DNA of 57,291 nt from Mycobacterium sp. 852002-10029_SCH5224772 (GTDB lineage Bacteria > Actinomycetota > Actinomycetes > Mycobacteriales > Mycobacteriaceae). The DNA is taken from NCBI RefSeq assembly GCF_001667315.1, contig NZ_LZHT01000083.1, positions 1-57,291 on the forward strand, given 5' to 3'. The notes beneath the pieces were generated by a model that was given only the letters and a program-made list of their open reading frames with translations, was not told where the DNA came from and did not search any database. Positions within the stretch are counted from its first letter, which is position 1; every line of letters starts with the position of its first letter. The position numbers were made by a program, and so were the translations under genes. This document shows, one piece after another, positions 35,752 through 44,857 of the stretch.

Positions 35752-36260
35752 CGCACACCCTCTTTGGCGTAGACGACGCGCAACACATGCCCCAGTTCGG
35801 GTCCCATCACCAGCTCCGTCAACTCACAGATCGTCGCGACGAACTCGGGGCCGTGCGGCGGCTCGGCCTGGCACAAATGATGCGCCACTTCGTGCAGCAT
35901 CACCAGCTCGCGCAGCGCCCAGTCGGCGGTGTCACGGTCGGGGACTGCGATAACGCCTGTGCCGTCGCGGTTTTCGTAGTGTGCGGCGGTGGCGGCGCGC
36001 CGCGCCCGGACCTGCAACGGCGCCACACCCGGCCATCGGCGCCGCACCGCCGGCAGCGCCAGCACGTCGTCCACGTAGCGCTGGGCTGAGGCCACCGAGC
36101 CGAATCGGCCTTCGGGCGGCAGCGTCAACTGCGTGCCGAAGAAGTCGACGGCGGGTGTGCCGTGCTGGGCGGCGCGGTCGAACAGCGTCCGAACGAACTC
36201 CTCGGCGGCATAAACCCTGGAGCGTTGAGAATCCCGCTGGGGGGCGTTCCCGGGAGTCAC
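35748..36260 (-). CDS. putative zinc metallohydrolase (Rv0185-like)
   Basis: The 170-residue protein has the zinc motif HEVAHH in LVMLHEVAHHLCQAEPPHGPEFVATICEL, with a possible third ligand in the HGPEF segment. It belongs to a small actinobacterial family annotated as putative metallohydrolase; an actual substrate is unknown. It has no export signal. Both ends overlap neighbours by four bases (the DUF2786 gene upstream and bglS downstream), so it is translationally coupled within that operon. The size agrees with Rv0185 (169). Confidence 0.85.
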   Translation of the reverse strand: MTPGNAPQRDSQRSRVYAAEEFVRTLFDRAAQHGTPAVDFFGTQLTLPPEGRFGSVASAQRYVDDVLALPAVRRRWPGVAPLQVRARRAATAAHYENRDGTGVIAVPDRDTADWALRELVMLHEVAHHLCQAEPPHGPEFVATICELTELVMGPELGHVLRVVYAKEGVR

Positions 36261-37006
36261 CCGCTCAGCGCGCTCCGCGCCCCGGGGAGTTCGGGGCTGT
36301 CGCCGAGCCGCGCTCGCTTCCCGGCCCGGTCGCCGGCGCGGCGCGCCGCCGAGGAATACCCGGCCGAGGCGCGACTGGCCTGCCAGGTGCCGCGCGCCTT
36401 CGACGCACCGCGATAGTAGTCCACCAGTTCAACCTCCTTGTTCCGCAAGGCGATAGCGGTTCCTGGCGCACGTCGCCGGTCCTTGGTGGCATCGTGGCGA
36501 GCCTCGTCGCGGGCCTCGGCCAGCCGCTGACCGACGCGCACCCCGAAGGCCAGCTGGAAGTTGAGCCGGGCGGTGATCGTGGGCGTGGGACGATGCGCAC
36601 CCGAGGCGAGGTAGGCGTCCGAGGCGCGCACCATTTGCACCACCAGGCTGGCGTACAGGGCGTGGCTGGCGTCGATGTCCTCGGCGAACCCGTAGGCGTA
36701 GACGAACGTCGAATTCGACGCCACGTCGCAACGCACGTCGTTGGCCGCGGCGATCAGCACGAAGAGCTGGACATACGTCCGTAGCCCCTTGGCACCCGCC
36801 GCGCCGATGGTGATGGTGCGCTGGGTGGGGGCCTGCGCGGCCGAACGCTGGGCCGAATGGGAGCGCGCCACCGCGAGGTCGATGGACGCGGCCGTCGCGA
36901 GCCGCTGCGCGGCGGACATGAACGCGTCGGCCTCGTGGGAGTTGTCGGTGCCTTCGGCCTGACGCAGCAGCGCGGCGATGCGCGCCAGCATTTTGTCGTC
37001 AGTCAT
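36257..37006 (-). CDS. DUF2786 protein (Rv0184-like)
   Basis: The 249-residue protein begins MTDDKMLARIAALLRQAEGTDNSHEAD, the typical DUF2786 start with the NSHEADAFM motif. The rest is mainly helical, including VLIAAANDVRCDVASNSTFVYAYGFAEDIDASHALYASL (quoted here only as a region, residues about 80-120), and the last 60 residues are basic (RASAGYSSAARRAGDRAG). No enzymatic motif is visible. It is coupled to the metallohydrolase by a four-base overlap, and the constant pairing of the two genes suggests a shared task that is not known. Confidence 0.85.
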   Translation of the reverse strand: MTDDKMLARIAALLRQAEGTDNSHEADAFMSAAQRLATAASIDLAVARSHSAQRSAAQAPTQRTITIGAAGAKGLRTYVQLFVLIAAANDVRCDVASNSTFVYAYGFAEDIDASHALYASLVVQMVRASDAYLASGAHRPTPTITARLNFQLAFGVRVGQRLAEARDEARHDATKDRRRAPGTAIALRNKEVELVDYYRGASKARGTWQASRASAGYSSAARRAGDRAGKRARLGDSPELPGARSALSG

Positions 37007-37041
37007 GGCGCCAAACTACGGGAGCGGTCCGACACGCTGGC

Positions 37042-37884
<843 letters not shown>

Positions 37885-37955
37885 CTAGTCATCAGGTGGC
37901 AGCGTAATGGCTGTGTTGGGGGCCGTGTTTGCCGACACTGCGTAGGCTCATGCGG

Positions 37956-38975
37956 ATGAGCCTTCTCGCGCAGAACCCTGAAGGTGACCCGGTGGTCGGC
38001 GAGGATTTCTCGGCGCAGGCCGAACCTTATCGTCGCGAGCTGCTCGCGCACTGCTACCGGATGACCGGGTCATTGCACGACGCGGAGGATCTGGTGCAGG
38101 AAACGTTGCTGCGGGCCTGGAAGGCGTATGCGCGTTTTGAAGGCAAGTCCTCGATGCGGACCTGGCTGCACCGCATCGCCACCAACACCTGCCTGAGCGC
38201 GCTGCAGGGGCGAGCGCGCAGGCCGTTGCCGGTGGGTTTGGGCGGTCCCAGCGCGGACCCGGCCGCCGAGCTGGTGGAGCGCCGCGAAGTGCCCTGGCTG
38301 GAGCCGCTGCCGGAGCTGACCGATCACCCGGCCGACCCGTCGGTCGTCGTGGGGTCGCGTGAGTCGGTGCGGTTGGCGTTTGTGGCTGCGCTGCAATACC
38401 TTCCGCCACGGCAGCGGGCGGTGCTGCTGCTGCGCGACGTGCTGGGGTGGCGCTCCGCCGAGGTGGCCGAGGCGGTCGGCACCACCACGACCGCCGTCAA
38501 CAGCCTGCTGCAGCGGGCCCGGTCCCAACTGGACGCCGCCGGGCCCAGCGCCGAAGATCGGCTGACTCCGCCGGATTCCCCGGAGGCTCATGACCTGCTG
38601 GCCCGCTACATCGCCGCGTTCGAAACCTACGACATCGACCGCTTGGTCGAGTTGTTCACCGCGGAGGCGATCTGGGAGATGCCGCCATACACCGGCTGGT
38701 ATCGGGGCGTGGCGGACATCGTCACCCTGATCCACCAGCAGTGCCCGGCCGAGGGAAGCGGAGACATGCGCCTGCTGCCATTGGTCGCCAACGGCCAACT
38801 CGCCGCGGCCTTGTACATGCGCGCCGGACCTGCGACGCCACAAGTGCATGTTCCTTTCCAGCTGCATGTGCTGGATGTGCACGGCGAGAAGGTGTCACAC
38901 GTGGTGGCGTTCCTCGACGACACCCTGTTCCCGAAATTCGGGCTGCCCGCTTCGCTGCCCGCCGATAGCCGGTAG
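37956..38975 (+). CDS. sigG: ECF sigma factor SigG
   Basis: An extracytoplasmic-function sigma factor with region 2 (CYRMTGSLHDAEDLVQETLLRAW) and region 4 (YLPPRQRAVLLLRDVLGWRSAEVAEAVG), followed by a SnoaL-like domain of about 120 residues (from DLLARYIAAFETYDIDRLVELF). That fusion is typical for SigG and SigJ-type factors, in which the extra domain tunes activity in place of an anti-sigma factor. The start at 37956 gives 339 residues; rarer upstream starts at 37950 or 37929 would be closer to the 370-residue annotation in M. tuberculosis. SigG there is induced in macrophages and by DNA damage. The next gene begins 11 bases after its stop, so it may be in the same transcript. Confidence 0.92.
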   Translation: MSLLAQNPEGDPVVGEDFSAQAEPYRRELLAHCYRMTGSLHDAEDLVQETLLRAWKAYARFEGKSSMRTWLHRIATNTCLSALQGRARRPLPVGLGGPSADPAAELVERREVPWLEPLPELTDHPADPSVVVGSRESVRLAFVAALQYLPPRQRAVLLLRDVLGWRSAEVAEAVGTTTTAVNSLLQRARSQLDAAGPSAEDRLTPPDSPEAHDLLARYIAAFETYDIDRLVELFTAEAIWEMPPYTGWYRGVADIVTLIHQQCPAEGSGDMRLLPLVANGQLAAALYMRAGPATPQVHVPFQLHVLDVHGEKVSHVVAFLDDTLFPKFGLPASLPADSR

Positions 38976-38986
38976 GAAGGTTGCGC

Positions 38987-40399
38987 ATGACGAATTCCGC
39001 CACCCAGGTCGCGGCCGCGCCCGGCAAACCGCTGCTGCTGCTGAGCGCCTACGACCTGGCCGACGTGGGCTACCGCGTCGAGGAGTTCTTCGTCTCCTCC
39101 ACGGCCTCGTCCTACACCCCGACGTCCGGGCTGCCCTCCGACGGCCGATGGGACGTGACACCCTCCGGCACCGCCGATTTCACCACCCGGGTGGTGGTGT
39201 TGACGCCCAGCGACCCGGCCTGTTTCAACGGAACCGTGCTGGTCGAATGGCTCAACGTGAGTGGTGGCATCGATGCTCCCGCGGTGTGGATGATGGCGCA
39301 CCGCGAAATCATCCGCGCCGGTTACGCTTACGTCGCGGTCTCCGCGCAGCGGGTGGGGGTCGAGGGCGGTGACAGCCTGCTCGCCGTGGACATGTCGCTG
39401 AAAAGCCAGGATCCGCAACGGTATGCGGCTCTGCGCCACCCGGGCGACGCCTTCTCCTACGACATCTTCTCGCAGATCGGCGCCCTGCTCAAAAGCGGCG
39501 AACATCAAGACCTCGTTCGGGACCTTTCCGTGCAGCGCGTCATCGCGCTGGGCGAATCGCAATCGGCGATGTTCCTCACGACCTACATCAACGCCGTCGA
39601 TCCATTGGCCCGCTGCTATGACGGGTTCCTCGTCCACTCCCGTTTCGGCCCGGCCGCCCCGCTTGACGGGAGCTCGATCTTCGCGGAATCCGATGCACCG
39701 CAAGGGGTCACCTTCCGGCCGGAACTGCGTGTCCCGCTGCTGACCGTCATCACCGAGACCGACGTCCTCGGCGGAGCCCGAGAGGGCTACTACTTCGCCC
39801 GGCAGCCCGACCACCAATATCTGCGGGTCTGGGAGATCGCCGGCGCCGCGCACGCTGACAACTACACGATTCAGGTCGCGTTCATCGACAGCGGCTCGGC
39901 GCCGCTCGAGGACATCGCGGCGGCCTACACGCCGACCAACATGTTGATGGGCCAGCAGTTGGCGCACTGCATCAACTTCGGCCCGCAACATCACTACGTG
40001 GTGCAGACCGCGCTCGCCGCGTTGAACACCTGGGTCGCCACCGGCGAGCCGCCGGCGAGTGCGGATCCCCTGGAAGTCCGCGGATCCGAAGGGCCGCAAC
40101 CGGTTCTGGATCTCAACGGCCTCGCCCGCGGCGGTGTCCGAACCCCGTGGGTGGACGTGCCCGTCGCCCGGACCTCGGGGCTGGGCGGCCAAGAGAGCAT
40201 CATGTCCATGATTTTCGGCTCCGGTGAGCTTTTCGACGCCGCCACGCTGCGCCGGCTCTATCCCGGGGGGAGCACGGAATATCTGGAACGCTTCACCGCC
40301 GCGCTCGACGCGGCGATCGATTCCGGGTTCATCCTGCCGGCCGACCGCGCCGAGATTCTGCAGCTCGCCGCCGCGACGTATCCCGGTGAGCGGACTTAG
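38987..40399 (+). CDS. alpha/beta-hydrolase domain protein co-directional with sigG
   Basis: The 470-residue protein starts at the ATG at 38987 after GGTAGGAAGG, 11 bases downstream of sigG. It belongs to the large alpha/beta-hydrolase-like domain family often found in actinobacteria (Abhydrolase_10 type). The nucleophile elbow appears as ALGESQSAMFL, the acid region in VITETDVLGG, and a histidine in EIAGAAHADNY. An N-terminal beta-sandwich (VVVLTPSDPACFNGTVLVEWLNV) precedes the core. No signal peptide is seen. The substrate is unknown; relatives are annotated as esterases. It has no counterpart at this locus in M. tuberculosis. Confidence 0.8.
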   Translation: MTNSATQVAAAPGKPLLLLSAYDLADVGYRVEEFFVSSTASSYTPTSGLPSDGRWDVTPSGTADFTTRVVVLTPSDPACFNGTVLVEWLNVSGGIDAPAVWMMAHREIIRAGYAYVAVSAQRVGVEGGDSLLAVDMSLKSQDPQRYAALRHPGDAFSYDIFSQIGALLKSGEHQDLVRDLSVQRVIALGESQSAMFLTTYINAVDPLARCYDGFLVHSRFGPAAPLDGSSIFAESDAPQGVTFRPELRVPLLTVITETDVLGGAREGYYFARQPDHQYLRVWEIAGAAHADNYTIQVAFIDSGSAPLEDIAAAYTPTNMLMGQQLAHCINFGPQHHYVVQTALAALNTWVATGEPPASADPLEVRGSEGPQPVLDLNGLARGGVRTPWVDVPVARTSGLGGQESIMSMIFGSGELFDAATLRRLYPGGSTEYLERFTAALDAAIDSGFILPADRAEILQLAAATYPGERT

Positions 40400-40423
40400 G
40401 TCCGATTGCCCGGCTCCTCACTC

Positions 40424-40438
40424 GCGCCGTTTCGGCGC
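40424..40438. terminator. hairpin between convergent hydrolase and dehydrogenase genes
   Basis: GCGCCG-TTT-CGGCGC forms a tight hairpin, enclosed by a second, outer pair GCCCGGC (40408-40414) and GCCGGGC (40447-40453). It lies in the 53-base gap between two convergent genes and probably serves as a terminator in both directions. No U tract follows, as is usual in mycobacteria. Confidence 0.65.
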
Positions 40439-40452
40439 TCGCCGTCGCCGGG

Positions 40453-41586
40453 CTAGAACAGCCGGCTATCCGGCGACGGCCCCGGCACCGGGCGGACCAG
40501 GCCTGCCCCGGTGACCAGCGGTAGATCCAGCGCCGACAGCAGACCGGGCGGGGCCGCGCACACCGCGGGGATGGCGTTGACCATCCGCGAGGCGCCGGCG
40601 ATGCGCGCCCCGAGATCGTGATCGTGGTCTTCGGCCATCTCGAATTCACACCGCATGCTGGGGGAGCCCTCGATCTCCACGCGGTACAGCCCACGGCCGG
40701 ACGCCATGCCGTAACCGAGGTCCTTCGGCGGGATGCAGATCCGCGGCTGGGGCCAGTCCGGGGCGATGTCGTCGCGCATGCGCGTCACGTGGTCGAGGAC
40801 GAACGTCGGTTTCCCGCCGACGTAACCGGTCAGCGTCGAGCGCATGGCCGCGATAGTTCCGCCCGCGATGTGGCCGGTCGGTGTGTCGAACGATTCGCCG
40901 GCGGGGATGCGCTCGTTGGCCTCCTCGATATTGTCGATCGTGACCCCGAGCCCGGCGGCGAGCTGGTGCAACACCGGCCCCCAGCCGAACGTGAACACCC
41001 CGGGCGTGGCCGCGAACGCCGGATGCTCCGGCGGTTGGCCGAACCCGAGTATGTCGTAGACGGCGGAGCGGTCTGGATATGTCGCGTAATTGAACATCTC
41101 GGTCATCCGCACCGATTCGATCACCCGCGATACACCGGTAAGCACCAGCGGCAGAACGTCATTGGCGAATCCGGAGTCGATGCCGGTGGTGAAGAACGAC
41201 GCCCCGCCGTCGAGGGCGGCCTGGCGCAGCGGCTCGGTGAACGCGGAGTCGACAGCGTCGGGGAACACCAGCGGCACCACCGAACACGACACCACGTTCT
41301 TTCCGGCACGCAGGATCGACACCATGTCCTCGACGGCCTCCAGCGGCCGCAAGTTGGCGCCCGCGGCATACACCACTGCGTCGGCGTCGCCGGCGAGCAT
41401 GGCCGCCGGGTTCTGGGTCGCCACCACGCCCACCGGCGCGATGCCGCACAACTCCCCGGCGTCGCGGCCGGCCTTGGCATCGCTGTGCACCACTACGTCG
41501 ACCAGCTGCAGCTCCGGATGGTCGATCACCCCGCGCAGGGCGACCACGCCCATGGAGCCCGGCCCCCACACTCCCACCTTCACCAC
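40453..41586 (-). CDS. NAD(P)H-dependent amine/amino-acid dehydrogenase-like protein (dihydrodipicolinate reductase-like fold)
   Basis: The 377-residue protein opens with a Rossmann fold GVWGPGSMGVVALRGVIDHP and resembles dihydrodipicolinate reductase N-terminal domains, as in 2,4-diaminopentanoate dehydrogenase-like and Rv1059-like proteins. Further conserved points are DADAVVYAAGANLRP, NVVSCSVVPLVFP and the FFTTGIDSGFANDVLPL segment that would cap the active site. The reaction is not identifiable. It is divergent from an IclR-like regulator with a palindrome in the shared 62-base gap, a common arrangement for a regulator and the gene it controls. Confidence 0.8.
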   Translation of the reverse strand: MVKVGVWGPGSMGVVALRGVIDHPELQLVDVVVHSDAKAGRDAGELCGIAPVGVVATQNPAAMLAGDADAVVYAAGANLRPLEAVEDMVSILRAGKNVVSCSVVPLVFPDAVDSAFTEPLRQAALDGGASFFTTGIDSGFANDVLPLVLTGVSRVIESVRMTEMFNYATYPDRSAVYDILGFGQPPEHPAFAATPGVFTFGWGPVLHQLAAGLGVTIDNIEEANERIPAGESFDTPTGHIAGGTIAAMRSTLTGYVGGKPTFVLDHVTRMRDDIAPDWPQPRICIPPKDLGYGMASGRGLYRVEIEGSPSMRCEFEMAEDHDHDLGARIAGASRMVNAIPAVCAAPPGLLSALDLPLVTGAGLVRPVPGPSPDSRLF

Positions 41587-41593
41587 GATTGTC

Positions 41594-41607
41594 TCCTAAT
41601 ATTAGGA
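41594..41607. promoter_or_regulatory. perfect 14-bp palindrome in a divergent promoter
   Basis: TCCTAATATTAGGA is a perfect palindrome immediately upstream of the dehydrogenase start. An overlapping imperfect repeat GGAT-N4-ATCC covers 41605-41616. The AT content is unusual in this genome. It is a good candidate operator for the divergently encoded IclR-like regulator. Confidence 0.7.
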
Positions 41608-41648
41608 TGCGTATCCTTGTATTTTGGACGGATGGTAGGGAGGTGACG

Positions 41649-42539
41649 GTGGATACGTCAATGGCGGAGAAACGGCGCGAATCGGCCACCAAATCACCAC
41701 CCACCGGGCGTGTCATGGATATCCTTGCCGCCCTGGCGAATTCGCCGAGCGGACTGTCGTCGGCCGAACTGGCGAAGACCTGCGCGATCAGCACCTCGAC
41801 GTGTGCCCTGGTGCTGGCCGAGTTGGAACGGCGCGCCTGGGTGGCGCGGCGCGGGGATCGCCGCTACGTCCTGGGCAGCGGACTGTTCGGACTGGTGCAC
41901 GGGCTGCGGGAGCAGTTCCCGCTGCTGGACCGCGGGCGCGACGCGCTTCGTTTTCTGCACGCCACGCTAGGCGCGGGCTGTTCCATGTCGAAGATCGGCG
42001 CCCGTCACCTGACCACGGTCGACACGTTCGGCCACGGCACCGACGGCGAACACGCTGTGGGCCAGCGCTTCCCGATCGACCCGCCATTCGGTCTGGTCGC
42101 CATGGCCTGGCGTGACGAAAATTTCGTCCAGGCCTGGTTGCATCGCGTCATACCCCGGCTCACTCGCGTCGAAATCGAGGAGCATCAACGGGTACTGGCC
42201 GATATCCGCGCACGCGGCTATGGCGCCTGGCGCTTCGACGACACCCACCGGTCGCTACACCATCGGCTGACCGAGGTGCTGGCCTCGCTCGAGCCGACCG
42301 AACGCGTCACCCGCCAACTCACCACGCTGATGACGATGATGACCCTGCAGTCGGTTACCGATGTCCTCGAAACAGACTTGGCCACGGTGGAATTCGTCGT
42401 ATTGCCGATTTTCGGTCAGGATGGCCAGCCGGAGTACCAGGTCGAAATCCACCTTGGCCACGCCACCGAGTTGACCCTGCCCGAACTAGACGCCGCGCTC
42501 CGTCACGCCCAAGGGTTGCTCACCGCCGCCGTCGCCTGA
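41649..42539 (+). CDS. IclR-like transcriptional regulator
   Basis: The GTG at 41649, with GGGAGG five bases upstream, gives 296 residues; ATG 41661 is an alternative. The N-terminal winged helix reads GRVMDILAALANSPSGLSSAELAKTC with the recognition helix ISTSTCALVLAELERRAWV, and the wing RRGDRRYVLG follows. The C-terminal ligand domain shows the IclR features of a GAF-like fold (ARHLTTVDTFG, GQRFPIDPPFGLVAMAW), though its second half is less typical. It probably controls the divergent dehydrogenase gene through the palindrome between them. The pirin gene starts 25 bases after its stop, so it may read into that gene. Confidence 0.8.
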   Translation: MDTSMAEKRRESATKSPPTGRVMDILAALANSPSGLSSAELAKTCAISTSTCALVLAELERRAWVARRGDRRYVLGSGLFGLVHGLREQFPLLDRGRDALRFLHATLGAGCSMSKIGARHLTTVDTFGHGTDGEHAVGQRFPIDPPFGLVAMAWRDENFVQAWLHRVIPRLTRVEIEEHQRVLADIRARGYGAWRFDDTHRSLHHRLTEVLASLEPTERVTRQLTTLMTMMTLQSVTDVLETDLATVEFVVLPIFGQDGQPEYQVEIHLGHATELTLPELDAALRHAQGLLTAAVA

Positions 42540-42564
42540 GTCGGCCGAGGATTACGCTGGCATC

Positions 42565-43290
42565 ATGTCTGCCACCACGGAGATCAGGCGAGCGGCCGAA
42601 CGGGCCGTCACCACCACACCCTGGCTGACCTCCCGGCACTCGTTCTCCTTCGGCGACCATTACGACCCGGACAACACCCATCATGGGCTGCTACTGGTCA
42701 ACAACGATGACATCGTCTCCCCGGGAACGGGATTCGACACGCACCCACATCGGGATATGGAAATTGTGACCTGGGTGCTGCGGGGCGCACTATCTCATCA
42801 TGACTCCGCGGGCAATCATGGGGTCATCTATCCCGGGCTGGCGCAACGCATGTCGGCCGGCAGCGGGATCCTGCACTCCGAGCGCAACGACTCCCCCAGC
42901 GAGCCGGTTCATTTCGTGCAGATGTGGGTGCTGCCCGACGAGCCCGGCATCGACCCGAGCTATCAACAGCACGAGATCGACCAGACGCTGCTGGACGACG
43001 CGCTTGTGACCATCGCCTCAGGCGTGCCCGCCCACGAGGCGGCGATCACCCTGCACAACCGCAACGCGGCGCTGCACGGCGCACGCTTGCGGGCCGGGGC
43101 GGCCATAAGCCTTCCACGGGCGCCCTACCTGCATCTTTTCCTGGCCCGCGGCCGGGTCAGCGTCGAAGGGATCGGGGAATTGAACCAGGGCGACGCCGTG
43201 CGATTCGCCGACGCCGACGGACGGCGCGTCGCGGCGGCCGAGCCGTCGGAACTGCTGATCTGGGAAATGCACGCGAAGCTGGGTGACTGA
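42565..43290 (+). CDS. pirin family protein (Rv0181c-like)
   Basis: The 241-residue protein is a bicupin of the pirin family. The metal site is in the first cupin: FDTHPHRDMEIVTWVLRGALSHHDS supplies the histidines (quoted as region about residues 57-80), followed by GSGILHSERND with a further His and Glu. Some pirins are quercetin 2,3-dioxygenases and others sense iron state; nothing here separates these. The length agrees with Rv0181c (244). In M. tuberculosis it follows sigG directly, but here three genes lie in between. Confidence 0.9.
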   Translation: MSATTEIRRAAERAVTTTPWLTSRHSFSFGDHYDPDNTHHGLLLVNNDDIVSPGTGFDTHPHRDMEIVTWVLRGALSHHDSAGNHGVIYPGLAQRMSAGSGILHSERNDSPSEPVHFVQMWVLPDEPGIDPSYQQHEIDQTLLDDALVTIASGVPAHEAAITLHNRNAALHGARLRAGAAISLPRAPYLHLFLARGRVSVEGIGELNQGDAVRFADADGRRVAAAEPSELLIWEMHAKLGD

Positions 43291-43347
43291 GGCCATAGAG
43301 GGCCGGCGACACAGCCCATAGAGTGGGCACGACAGACAGGAGTCGGC

Positions 43348-44751
43348 ATGCCTCACTCGCACCCGCAGCACGCGGCGCCCAACCCCAACCGAAACATCAA
43401 GGCGATCCGCACCGTGCGGTTCTGGGCGGCGCCCCTGGTCATCACGTTGGGGCTGATGTCGGCGCTGTGCGCGCTCTACCTCGGCGGCATCTTGAACCCG
43501 AGCACCAACCTGCGCCATTTCCCCATCGCGGTGGTCAACGAGGACGCCGGCCCCGGGGGCGCGCAAATCACCGACCGACTGGTCAATGGGTTGGACAAGA
43601 ACAAGTTCGACGTGCGGGTGCTCTCGCGTAGCGAGGCCAAACACCAACTGGATACCGGCGAGGTGTACGGCTCGGTGGTGATACCGCCCAGCTTCTCGTC
43701 CAAGCTGCGGGACTTCGCGACCAGCGCGGTGGTGCCCGCCCGCGCCGAACGGCCGACGATCACCGTCTCCACCAACCCGCGCGCCGGCACACTCGGCGCC
43801 GGCATCGCCGGCCAGACCCTCAGCATGGCCATGGGCATGGCCAACGGCATAGCGGGGCAACGGGTTATGGCGGAGGTGGCCGCGCAGACCGGCGGCGCGC
43901 CCTTGGTCGGCGCGGCCCAGGTGGGTCTGGCCGCCCCCATCGAAATCCAGACGGTCGTCTACAACCCTTTGCCCAACGGCACCGGAAATGGCTTGTCCGC
44001 CTTCTATTACGCGCTCCTGCTGCTGCTGGCCGGGTTCACCGGCAGCATCGTGGTCAGCACGCTGGTCGACGCGCTACTCGGCTACGTGCCGGCCGAATTC
44101 GGACCGGTGTATCGGTTCGCCGAACAGGTCAGGATCTCGAGATTCCAGACGCTGCTGCTCAAGTGGGCCATGATGGTGCTGCTCGCGCTGCTCACCTCGG
44201 CGGTGTACCTGTGGATCGCCGACGGGCTCGGCATGCCCATCGATCTGAGCTGGCAACTGTGGGCGTTCGGTGTGTTCGCGATCGCGGCGGTGGGCATCAC
44301 GTCCAGTTCCCTGATCTCGGTGCTGGGTACGGCGGGGATGCTGGTCAGCATGCTCATCTTTGTGATTTTCGGCTTGCCGTCGGCCGGGGCCACGGTGCCG
44401 CTGGAGGCGACGCCGTCCTTCTTCCGCTGGCTGGCCGCGTTCGAGCCGATGCACCAGGTTTTCCTCGGCGCACGATCGCTGCTGTACTTCGGCGGCCGTG
44501 GGGATGCGGGGCTGACCCAGGCGCTGATCATGACGTCGGTGGGCCTCGTCATCGGGCTGCTGCTCGGCGGTATCGTCACACACCTCTACGACCGCAAGGG
44601 CTTTCACCGAATTCAGGGTGCGGTCGAGTTGGCGATCGCTCAGGAGCATCAGGCGCAGCACAAAGCCCGCCGCGGCAAGCAGGCGGAGCCGGCCACCACT
44701 GCGCCGAAGGCAGCCGTCACCGAGCCTGAAAGTTCAAGCGAGCAAACGTAA
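43348..44751 (+). CDS. YhgE/Pip-like membrane protein (Rv0180c-like)
   Basis: The 467-residue protein has one N-terminal helix (VITLGLMSALCALYLGGIL), an outer domain of about 170 residues that starts HFPIAVVNEDAGPGG, and five or six helices in the C-terminal half (ALLLLLAGFTGSIVVSTLV onward). This is the layout of the YhgE/Pip and ABC-2-type families, whose outer domain shows the VVNEDxG motif. Some relatives take part in secretion or act as phage receptors. Two small hairpins built around CATAGAG lie in the 57 bases upstream (43291-43304 and 43314-43328). The C-terminal 40 residues are Lys/Ala/Thr-rich and presumably cytoplasmic. Confidence 0.85.
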   Translation: MPHSHPQHAAPNPNRNIKAIRTVRFWAAPLVITLGLMSALCALYLGGILNPSTNLRHFPIAVVNEDAGPGGAQITDRLVNGLDKNKFDVRVLSRSEAKHQLDTGEVYGSVVIPPSFSSKLRDFATSAVVPARAERPTITVSTNPRAGTLGAGIAGQTLSMAMGMANGIAGQRVMAEVAAQTGGAPLVGAAQVGLAAPIEIQTVVYNPLPNGTGNGLSAFYYALLLLLAGFTGSIVVSTLVDALLGYVPAEFGPVYRFAEQVRISRFQTLLLKWAMMVLLALLTSAVYLWIADGLGMPIDLSWQLWAFGVFAIAAVGITSSSLISVLGTAGMLVSMLIFVIFGLPSAGATVPLEATPSFFRWLAAFEPMHQVFLGARSLLYFGGRGDAGLTQALIMTSVGLVIGLLLGGIVTHLYDRKGFHRIQGAVELAIAQEHQAQHKARRGKQAEPATTAPKAAVTEPESSSEQT

Positions 44752-44790
44752 TTCGCGCGTAGCCCAAGCGTCATCGGTTCGTGATCTTTG

Positions 44791-44819
44791 TTGACAGTGT
44801 GACTTCTGAGGCTGATGAT
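44791..44819 (+). promoter_or_regulatory. candidate promoter of lprO
   Basis: A perfect -35 hexamer TTGACA (44791-44796) is followed after 17 bases by GATGAT, a weak -10. Transcription would start near 44826, after the first GTG at 44822, which supports the later GTG at 44858 as the start of lprO. Confidence 0.4.
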
Positions 44820-44857
44820 GTGTGAGTTGCATCCAGATCCTGGCCGAAAGGGCTATC

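Noticed and set aside
37915..37955. DNA-damage (RecA-NDp type) promoter in front of sigG
   Set aside because: A TTGCCGACA...TAGGCT pattern exists but the spacing does not fit the consensus, so it is not called.
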